Below are positions 1 to 4,729 of a stretch of DNA of 6,593 nt, piece after piece. The stretch lies in assembly GCA_033722415.1 (NCBI GenBank), contig JAWVZC010000249.1:1-6593 (forward strand). Direction: 5' to 3'. Position numbers and translations under genes: made by a program. Under the pieces are notes generated by a model. It had not been told where the DNA came from, did no database searches, and worked only from the letters and a program-made list of their open reading frames with translations. Each line of letters opens with the position of its first letter. Positions within the stretch are counted from its first letter, which is position 1. Origin of the DNA: JAMQKA01 sp033722415 (GTDB lineage Bacteria; Bacteroidota; Rhodothermia; Balneolales; Balneolaceae).

Positions 1-1
1 G

Positions 2-469
2 GAAAATTATGCGTTGGTGAACCTGGTGACACGCTTCCGCGAACCAGAACAAAAAGGCCTGCTGCATTTCATCTCTCCCCGCTGCTACAACCACAGTCTC
101 GAAAAGGAGTGCCTGCCAGAAACAGGTCGCCACAACGTGTTTGGCACCGAGCGGATTGAACTGCCCCTGCAGCTGATAAAGCAGAACATTGACAAGGCTG
201 CTATTGCCGGTCTGCCGGGAAATCTCGGCATGGAGGGCCATTTACGAGAACTGATCGAAAACGTGTTTGAAGTAGCTGTTATCGGTGATGCCACCGCATT
301 AACCATTCTGCCCGGACAGTATGGAAACCAGGCCACGCAGCCCAATATTGGTATGATTTCAAACTACGTGCAGTGTACCAAAACTTTTGCAGATGCTGTA
401 AAAAAATCGTTACAGCAGAAAAGATCATCCCGCTTATCCCAACCACCCAACACGCCTGGCCTGTCGTGA
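2..469 (+). CDS. Isochorismatase-like cysteine hydrolase, 5'-truncated by the window edge, catalytic Cys replaced by Gly
   Basis: The frame is open from base 2 to the stop at 467-469, so the N-terminal part, including the usual first catalytic Asp, lies outside the window. The TTG at 14 is probably internal and not the start. The visible part matches the C-terminal half of the isochorismatase/cysteine hydrolase fold: a strand and loop (IDKAAIAGLPGN), the helix after the nucleophile (MEGHLRELIE), the strand FEVAVIGDATAL, and a closing helix region NIGMISNYVQCTKTFADAV. Family members use a Cys in the motif (A/T)-N-x-C-(V/I)-E to hydrolyse amides or vinyl ethers. Here the motif reads G-N-L-G-M-E, so the nucleophile codon (227-229) is GGC, one base from TGC. 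The residue before N, usually A or T, is G. The last 20 or so residues are low-complexity and basic. The protein may be catalytically dead, repurposed or an early pseudogene. The substrate cannot be told. The fold call is fairly sure. Confidence 0.65.
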   Translation, partial: ENYALVNLVTRFREPEQKGLLHFISPRCYNHSLEKECLPETGRHNVFGTERIELPLQLIKQNIDKAAIAGLPGNLGMEGHLRELIENVFEVAVIGDATALTILPGQYGNQATQPNIGMISNYVQCTKTFADAVKKSLQQKRSSRLSQPPNTPGLS

Positions 470-525
470 TCTGAAAATCCGGCAGGTCATAACCAAACCC
501 GGTTAACCGGCGGTAATTCCGCTGA

Positions 526-592
526 CTTACCCGTAAATCGCGATACCAACCGGTACAGGGTGCGGATCGGGATCGTTGGGTATCCGGGTAAG
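526..592. repeat. Large nested fold-back (inverted repeat) of unknown role
   Basis: The outer arms CTTACCCG (526-533) and CGGGTAAG (585-592) are perfectly complementary. The right arm is directly continued inward by GTTGGGTATC (575-584), which pairs with GATACCAAC (542-550) with a single bulged G. The left side carries an 8-nt internal bulge (534-541), and the apical region is 551-574. In RNA this would be a stem of 17 base pairs. No T-tract follows, so it is not a simple intrinsic terminator. It could be a structured RNA leader or small RNA, or a degenerate palindromic repeat: it shares CGGATCGGG with the element at 1579-1600. The pairing is seen directly; the function is unknown. Confidence 0.5.
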
Positions 593-645
593 AACGAACA
601 AGCTCATGCAGGAGCTATATGCAAATAATTTCTGACATCTATAGC

Positions 646-663
646 ATACAGACTTGTCTGTAT
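646..663. promoter_or_regulatory. 18-bp perfect palindrome, likely TetR-family-type operator
   Basis: ATACAGAC-TT-GTCTGTAT is a perfect 8+2+8 inverted repeat ending 28 bp before the DJ-1-like start codon. The core ACAGAC-N2-GTCTGT has the length, symmetry and short spacer of operators bound by TetR/AcrR-type repressors. No TetR-like gene is in the window, so the regulator would be encoded elsewhere. The symmetry is directly visible; the family assignment is inference. Confidence 0.55.
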
Positions 664-676
664 TAATATTAATCAA
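663..676. promoter_or_regulatory. FNR-like site (9 of 10 positions) upstream of the DJ-1-like gene
   Basis: TTAAT-ATTA-ATCAA matches the FNR consensus TTGAT-N4-ATCAA except for A in place of G at the third base. It shares its first base with the end of the palindrome at 646-663 and ends 15 bp before the ATG at 692. The surroundings are AT-rich, so a chance match is a real possibility. It gains some weight from the two better boxes at 3901 and 3964. Confidence 0.3.
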
Positions 677-691
677 ACCAGATACTACATC

Positions 692-1324
692 ATGAAACGA
701 CTAGACATTTACATTTTTGACGTAGCGGAAGTTATCGACTTTACCGGTCCCGCGGGCGTATTTGCTGTGGCCAAACGCATGGATCCCGAGCTTGAGGTGG
801 TCATGGTCGGCGACACACTGTCCCCGGTTAAAACAACAGCAAACCTGACCGTAACGCCACGCTACGCGCTGGACCACGATCCCGACCTTGACGCCTTTCT
901 TATTCCCGGCGGCATTGGCACAAGAACAGAGATGCACAACGGGCGACTGACCGCCTTCATTGAACGGCTGCCCAAAACCACACTGCTGGTCAGCGTTTGT
1001 ACCGGTTCCTGGATCTACGGTAACGCAGGATTGCTGGACGGTATTACCGCCACTAACCGCAAACACGGCGACCCAAACGAAAAGGTTGTACCGATAGAGC
1101 GGCTGGCCGAAATAGCACCCGGCTGCACCATAGACGAGCATCGTATCGTGGATACCGGGTGTATTATCACCGCCGGAGGTATCTCTTCCGGCCTGGAGAT
1201 GGGTTTTCACCTGCTTAAACGGTTTGGCAAAAGCGATAAATTTGTCGATACCGTGGCGTATGTCATGGAATACGACAGGCAGTGGGATCTTATGAAGGAT
1301 GATCTCCCGGTAGAGACCGGCTAA
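692..1324 (+). CDS. DJ-1/PfpI family protein (glutamine amidotransferase-like class I fold)
   Basis: A complete 210-residue protein, the normal length for a single-domain DJ-1/PfpI protein. Features in order: an N-terminal strand and acidic active-site region (FDVAEVIDFTGPAGVF, residues 9-24, with D16); IPGGIGT (71-77); the nucleophile elbow SVCTGS with Cys103; then AGLLDG and TATNRKH (about 112-125); and a C-terminal ITAGGISSGLEMGFHLL (159-175). The D-x-T/L-GP plus S-V-C-T-G pattern is closest to the branch that includes isonitrile hydratase and the sensor-like domains of some AraC regulators. No HTH domain follows, so this is a cytosolic enzyme and not an AraC regulator. Possible roles are isonitrile hydration, amidase or deglycase-type chemistry, or a stress chaperone; the substrate cannot be decided from sequence. 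The ATG at 692 is the only start that leaves the N-terminal strand intact. The operator-like palindrome just upstream suggests inducible expression. The fold is sure, the reaction is not. Confidence 0.88.
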   Translation: MKRLDIYIFDVAEVIDFTGPAGVFAVAKRMDPELEVVMVGDTLSPVKTTANLTVTPRYALDHDPDLDAFLIPGGIGTRTEMHNGRLTAFIERLPKTTLLVSVCTGSWIYGNAGLLDGITATNRKHGDPNEKVVPIERLAEIAPGCTIDEHRIVDTGCIITAGGISSGLEMGFHLLKRFGKSDKFVDTVAYVMEYDRQWDLMKDDLPVETG

Positions 1325-1661
1325 ACATACGCTGCAGTTTCATTCCCAGTTCAGCAGGCATTCACTAACTAATCATGCTGAACACCGGGCACTGTCCGGA
1401 TTGCAAAGATCATCATCAAATTCTACCAACTAATATTGATAATCTGAAACGAATATAATTAATGGGTTTAACGGTTAAAATGTAGCCTGTATGTTATCCT
1501 GAACTTGTTTCAGGATCTCGCAAGGCCGCTGCCGTTGAGCTCAGCTCGCAACAAATCAACGCTCACTACCACCACGAGATCCCGGATCGGGGTCCGGGAT
1601 GACGCTGAGGGCATTCCCTGGTTTGTTGCCATCTAATCTAACCACTTAACGCGTTATAATT
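1325..1661. other. Intergenic region with REP-like element upstream of gap
   Basis: There is no credible coding frame. The left half (1325-1492) shows a perfect TATAAT at 1454-1459 without a well-placed -35, and a TTTAAC-G-GTTAAA inverted repeat at 1467-1479 that might be an operator. The right half holds the paired-hairpin repeat described separately. A TAACGCGTTA palindrome (1647-1656) and TATAAT (1655-1660) touch the gap start codon, which lacks a Shine-Dalgarno sequence. TATAAT ending two bases before the ATG is too close to be the promoter of this gene. Confidence 0.4.
1493..1603. repeat. REP/BIME-like element: two facing hairpins
   Basis: The left hairpin is ATCCTGAA-CTTGT-TTCAGGAT (1496-1516). 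The right hairpin is ATCCCGGA-TCGGGG-TCCGGGAT (1579-1600). They face each other: the left is followed by CTCG, the right is preceded by CGAG, and the outer ends GTTATCC and GGATGAC are complementary at 6 of 7 positions. The stems differ between the two units but each keeps perfect pairing. The architecture resembles the paired palindromic units (REP/BIME) scattered between genes in many bacterial genomes and mobilised by RAYT-type transposases. The spacer (1521-1574) codes for nothing recognisable. No transposase is present in the window. Confidence 0.65.
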
Positions 1662-2648
1662 ATGAAAAAGATAGCCATAAACGGATTCGGTCGCATCGGC
1701 AGGTCTGCATTCAAAGTTATTGCAGACAGTGAAAATTTAAGGGTAGTAGCTGTTAATGACCTCATGTCTCTTGAAAATGCTGCATACCTCCTCCAGTACG
1801 ACAGTATTTACGGTACCTATCCCCAAAACGTGCGTGCCGGCGATAAACACTTGTGGATTGAGGGTACCCATGTATCTTATTTTTCGATCAAAGACCCGGG
1901 ACAGCTCCCCTGGGATGCCCTTGATATCGATATTGTTATCGAAAGCACCGGGCTATTTACATCCAAAGCTGATGCCGCCAGCCATATTGAGGCCGGTGCA
2001 GACAGGGTCGTGATATCCGGGCCTACGAAGAGTGAAGGGATCCCTACCGTCATTTACGGTGTAAACAGCGAAGATGGGGACAGCAGCATCATTTCCTGTG
2101 CCAGCTGCACGACCAACAACATCAGCACGTTAATGGAGATCCTCGGCCGGCGCATCGGCATTACAAAAGCTATGCTGAACACCACTCATGCCTATACCGC
2201 GTCTCAATCGCTGGTGGATGGTCCCTCCCATAAAGACCCCCGCCGCGGGCGCACGGCGGCTGCCAACCTGGTGCCCACCACCTCCGGCGCTGCCCGTGCC
2301 ACTACCCGGGCTCTCCCTGAATTTAGAGAGAAGTTTGACGGTATTGCGGTAAGGACTCCGGTCCCTGCTGGTTGTATCTCCGATATTACCTTTATCGCTG
2401 AAAGTCCGTCAACTGTGGGGGAAGTGAATCATATTCTTGAAGAGGAGGCTCAAAGTGAGCGCTACTCGGAGGTGATCGACACTACTGATCAGCCTGTAGT
2501 ATCGAATGATATCCTCCAAACCCCCTATGCTGCTGTTATAGATCTTACCATGACAAAGGTTGTGGATGGCGACATGGTGAAAATACTGGCCTGGTACGAT
2601 AATGAATGGGGATTTGTTAACCAGATGATCCGTCAAACGGTCTACTAG
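1662..2648 (+). CDS. gap: Glyceraldehyde-3-phosphate dehydrogenase, type I family
   Basis: A complete 328-residue protein, the usual size for phosphorylating GAPDH. It oxidises glyceraldehyde-3-phosphate with NAD(P) and phosphate to 1,3-bisphosphoglycerate in the cytosol. Visible motifs: the Rossmann loop GFGRIGR (8-14); Asp33 in VND, which favours NAD; the catalytic Cys149 in S-C-A-S-C-T-T-N-N; the base His176 in HAYTASQ; DGPSHKDPRRGRTAAANLVPT (186-206); and WYDNEWG (311-317). Departures from the classical sequence SNASCTTNC are N to C at 146 and C to N at 153. The TGAAK region reads SGAAR. The motif RRGRTAAANLVPTTSGAA places it with a divergent, non-E. coli type I lineage. No pgk or tpi gene adjoins it, so it may be an accessory GAPDH and not the main glycolytic one. 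The ATG at 1662 begins the family's MKKIAINGFGRIGR directly. No Shine-Dalgarno sequence is seen. It stands alone, 337 bp after the preceding gene. Confidence 0.95.
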   Translation: MKKIAINGFGRIGRSAFKVIADSENLRVVAVNDLMSLENAAYLLQYDSIYGTYPQNVRAGDKHLWIEGTHVSYFSIKDPGQLPWDALDIDIVIESTGLFTSKADAASHIEAGADRVVISGPTKSEGIPTVIYGVNSEDGDSSIISCASCTTNNISTLMEILGRRIGITKAMLNTTHAYTASQSLVDGPSHKDPRRGRTAAANLVPTTSGAARATTRALPEFREKFDGIAVRTPVPAGCISDITFIAESPSTVGEVNHILEEEAQSERYSEVIDTTDQPVVSNDILQTPYAAVIDLTMTKVVDGDMVKILAWYDNEWGFVNQMIRQTVY

Positions 2649-2701
2649 TAACATTATGAGTTGACAACTCCACCTGGCAATAAACTACAAAAAAGGGTAC
2701 C

Positions 2702-3190
2702 ATGTCGAACATCATTGAAAAAGTTAACGCTTTTACCGATTCCCCAAAGGATAGAGATCCCACAGGTGTTATCCTTGCAGAGGATCAGGAATACTCCGCA
2801 AGGTAAACAGCAACGGGCCCACGATCACGGTTTTTAGAAACGGACCTGCTGTTTCCATCTCTGGACAAGAGTTTTACCTTGCCAACCAGATCGTACACGG
2901 CGGGCATGCCATCGGCTCCATACGGGTCCTTCTACCAAACAGGATCATTCAATGACAATGCACCCCCGATAGTGACGATGATACAAACCGGGTGTTTGTT
3001 CATGAGCATATACTCGTTTGTATGGAACTGGATTTCAGGACAATAACCGCGTCTTTGAAATCGCCGGACCTGCCCTTTGACAAGGGAACGGATCAACATG
3101 CTAATGCCTGCTCCAGTCCATCACATACATGGTATTGATAAGGAACCGGAGGCTTGCGGCAGTCGGGGTGACCGTCAAGTCTGATCGCCC
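2702..3190 (+). pseudogene. Decayed PhzF-family gene (isomerase/epimerase-like), multiple frameshifts
   Basis: An AAGGG Shine-Dalgarno-like sequence precedes the ATG at 2702. The first 34 codons read MSNIIEKVNAFTDSPKDRDP then TGVILAEDQE, close to the PhzF N-terminus (V-D-A-F-T-x-x-P-x-x-G-N-P-A-G-V), and end at TAA 2804-2806. Homology then hops between frames: QQRAHDHGF from 2808, ETDLLFPSLDKSF from 2837, and NQIVHGGHAIGS from 2884. The last corresponds to the family's substrate loop C-G-H-A-T, with Cys now Gly. Weaker similarity (VFVHEHILVCMELDF, then a stretch like the V-P-x-K segment) may reach about 3190. The C-terminal third, with its conserved E-D-P-(A/V)-T-G motif, is not found. Intact members are about 260-300 residues, so frameshifts and probably deletions have removed function. 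It lies 53 bp after gap and may once have been cotranscribed with it. The identification rests on short motifs. The right boundary is approximate. Confidence 0.6.
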
Positions 3191-3313
3191 ATTCATCCCT
3201 CATTCGGTCGATATGCCCGGATCACAATATGCAGGCACCAGGTAACCGCTGCAGGAACAATCCCACACAAGTCCCAAAAACATTACTCATCAACCTTCAA
3301 CGGTATTCCGCTC
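3191..3313. other. Spacer between the phzF remnant and the Crp/Fnr gene
   Basis: I see no coding frame, strong hairpin or promoter in this stretch. It may be unrecognisable 3' remains of the PhzF-type gene plus the leader of the regulator. No Shine-Dalgarno sequence precedes the ATG at 3314. Confidence 0.35.
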
Positions 3314-3896
3314 ATGTATGATTTAATCCTGGACAACGTATCGAAGTACGTTGAACTCAATAAGCAAGAATTAACCCAGTTTACGAACCTGTTACAACAC
3401 CGGCATATTACCAAGGGCGAGTTTCTGCTCCGGAGAGGGGAGGTCGCCCGGTTTGAAACGTTTGTCAACGATGGGGTTCTGAAGTCTTCCTTTATCGACA
3501 AAACGGCAAAGGAACATACCCTGCACTTTGCCATTGAAGACTGGTGGATCACCGACTTCGAAAGTTTAATCACACAGTCGCCGGCCAAACTGGAAATCAG
3601 GGCGATTGAAGACAGCCAGCTACTGCAGCTCAGTTACTCCTCCCTTCAGATACTGTTTGATCAATCACCGAAATTTGAACGTTTTTATCGCCTCATGAAT
3701 GAACGGTATTTCATTTCGGTATTCAATACCCTGATTTCATTGCTCAGTAAAAGAGGCCGAAGCCCGGTACCTGGATTTCATTGACAGTTATCCTCAATTC
3801 CTCGACAGAGTACCGCAATATGAAATCGCCTCATACCTTGATGTAAGCCCGGAACACCTGAGCCGTATAAGGAAACGGCTCTCGGGGAGTGATTAG
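3314..3896 (+). pseudogene. Crp/Fnr-family transcriptional regulator, frameshifted before its HTH domain
   Basis: The first frame runs from ATG 3314 to TGA 3782-3784 (156 residues) and gives an N-terminal cyclic-nucleotide-binding-like beta barrel (GEFLLRRGEVARFETFVNDG, about 35-54; HFAIEDWWITDFESL, 71-85) and the dimer helix. It diverges after S-K-R at 3746-3754. Removing one G at 3755/3756 restores AEARYLDFIDSYPQFLDRVP followed by QYEIASYLDVSPEHLSRIRK, ending at TAG 3894-3896. That gives 193 residues, a normal length for the Bacteroidota-type Crp/Fnr family. The restored C-terminus is the winged helix-turn-helix, with recognition helix S-P-E-H-L-S-R-I-R-K carrying E180, S183 and R184. FNR uses the same E-x-x-S-R pattern. 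There is no N-terminal Cys cluster, so no FNR-type Fe-S oxygen sensor is expected; the ligand is unknown. As read, the product cannot bind DNA. A sequencing error or recent mutation is the simplest cause, since both halves are otherwise well preserved. Confidence 0.85.
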
Positions 3897-3900
3897 GTTA

Positions 3901-3914
3901 TTGATCTGTATCAA
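3901..3914. promoter_or_regulatory. Perfect FNR-type box (TTGAT-N4-ATCAA)
   Basis: TTGAT-CTGT-ATCAA matches all ten defined positions of the FNR consensus, and the symmetry extends one base further on each side (3900-3915). It begins 5 bp after the stop codon of the broken Crp/Fnr gene, and its centre is 73.5 bp upstream of the azoreductase ATG, a distance compatible with activation. With equal base frequencies a perfect match is expected about 0.006 times in a window this size. Confidence 0.65.
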
Positions 3915-3963
3915 TGCACCGGGTCTGATGCAGCCATAGGTTGTTATATCCAATGTTAACAAA

Positions 3964-3977
3964 TTGATGAATATCAT
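3964..3977. promoter_or_regulatory. Second FNR-type box (9 of 10) overlapping the azoR leader
   Basis: TTGAT-GAAT-ATCAT differs from the consensus only at the last base. It ends 3 bp before the azoreductase ATG. Its centre is 63 bp from that of the box at 3901, about six helical turns, so both sites would lie on the same face of the DNA. Its position suggests repression or looping, not activation. No Shine-Dalgarno sequence is present in the overlapped leader. Confidence 0.5.
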
Positions 3978-3980
3978 ACC

Positions 3981-4652
3981 ATGAACAACTTACTACATAT
4001 CGACAGCAGTCCACGAACAGAACAATCTCACTCACGAAAACTGACCCGGATATTCGTAAAGCGGTGGCTGGATACCTTTCCTCGTTACAAGGTCACCTAC
4101 CGTGACCTTTACGTAACGCCTCCACCCCACGTAACCCTGCCCTGGATCCAATCCGCATTTACACCCGAAGAAGAGCGCTCGGACCGGCAAGATCAGGCTC
4201 TTGAAATAAGTGACCTTTTGGTTGACGAATTTCTAACTGCCGACGCGCTTGTCATGGGCGTCCCGATGTACAATTTCGGAATGCCCAGCATCCTGAAGGC
4301 CTATGTCGATAACATTGTTCGGGTGGGCCGCACCTTTGATTTTGATGCCCGGGCGGACGATCATTATACTCCATTGGTTGATGATATGCCGGTATTCGTG
4401 ATCATTGCAACAGGAGATGATGGGTATGGGCATGGCGAGCGGCTGGAGACAATGAATCATCTAGCACCACATCTGAAAACCGTGTTCGGATTCATAGGTA
4501 TTCGGGACATCACCTATATTTACACCGGTAATGACGAGTTCGGGGGAGAAGAACTGGAGAATTCGCTGAATCGGGCCGCAAAAAAGGTGGAAGATGTTAT
4601 CGACTCCCGGTCTGCCAACCAACCTGTTACAGCGGGTGGATGCTACGGTTGA
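3981..4652 (+). CDS. azoR: FMN-dependent NADH-azoreductase (AzoR/AcpD family)
   Basis: A complete 223-residue flavodoxin-like protein, slightly longer than the typical 200 or so. It is a cytosolic FMN enzyme that transfers two electrons from NAD(P)H to quinones and azo compounds; in the family this serves quinone and thiol stress defence. Visible motifs: HIDSSPR with S16 and S18 (6-18), the FMN phosphate loop; PMYNFGMPSILKAYVDNIVR (95-114), the flavin-contacting segment, followed by VGRTFDF; the ATGDDGYGHG loop (143-152); and MNHLAPHLKTVFGFIGI (158-174), a hallmark of this family. The C-terminal tail (about 208-223) is divergent and probably disordered. The ATG at 3981 places the first strand and phosphate loop at the expected distance. 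The gene stands alone, 84 bp after the Crp/Fnr pseudogene, with two FNR-type boxes in between. It ends at a bidirectional terminator. Natural substrates cannot be inferred. Confidence 0.9.
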   Translation: MNNLLHIDSSPRTEQSHSRKLTRIFVKRWLDTFPRYKVTYRDLYVTPPPHVTLPWIQSAFTPEEERSDRQDQALEISDLLVDEFLTADALVMGVPMYNFGMPSILKAYVDNIVRVGRTFDFDARADDHYTPLVDDMPVFVIIATGDDGYGHGERLETMNHLAPHLKTVFGFIGIRDITYIYTGNDEFGGEELENSLNRAAKKVEDVIDSRSANQPVTAGGCYG

Positions 4653-4676
4653 CGCACCGGTTGCAATGAGTAGAGT

Positions 4677-4722
4677 AAAATAACAGGATATCACACCGTA
4701 TGGGTGGAATCCTGTTAATTTT
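4677..4722. terminator. Bidirectional intrinsic terminator between convergent genes
   Basis: TAACAGGAT (4681-4689) pairs perfectly with ATCCTGTTA (4709-4717), and CACC/GGTG can pair inside the loop. AAAA (4677-4680) precedes the stem and TTTT (4719-4722) follows it, so each strand reads as a stem followed by U residues. It lies between azoR (ends 4652, +) and the lipoprotein gene (ends 4730, -) and can serve both. The U-tracts are short. Confidence 0.7.
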
Positions 4723-4729
4723 GAACAGA

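Larger units (their letters stand above)
470..691. other. Intergenic region before the DJ-1-like gene
   Basis: No coding frame is supported here. The stretch is rich in inverted repeats: a GCGG/CCGC hairpin (510-522), the large fold-back at 526-592, a short AGCTC/GAGCT hairpin (601-616), the 18-bp palindrome at 646-663 and an FNR-like site at 663-676. CTGACA at 632-637 resembles a -35 element, but no -10 stands at the right distance, so I call no promoter. The start codon at 692 has no visible Shine-Dalgarno sequence. Confidence 0.5.

Noticed and set aside
499..510. Perfect 12-bp palindrome CCGGTTAACCGG
   Set aside because: One or two palindromes of this length are expected by chance in a window this size, and it is far from any start.
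701..1210. Minus-strand open frame of 169 codons opposite the DJ-1-like gene
   Set aside because: Cys-rich, low-quality translation with no motif; the plus-strand gene explains the codon structure.
1436..1459. TTGATA and TATAAT as a possible gap promoter
   Set aside because: The spacer is only 12 bp, too short for a sigma-70 promoter, and no alternative -35 fits.
1647..1660. TAACGCGTTA palindrome and TATAAT touching the gap start codon
   Set aside because: A 10-bp palindrome is common by chance. The TATAAT is too close to the ATG to give a transcript that includes it, so neither an operator nor a leaderless promoter is supported.
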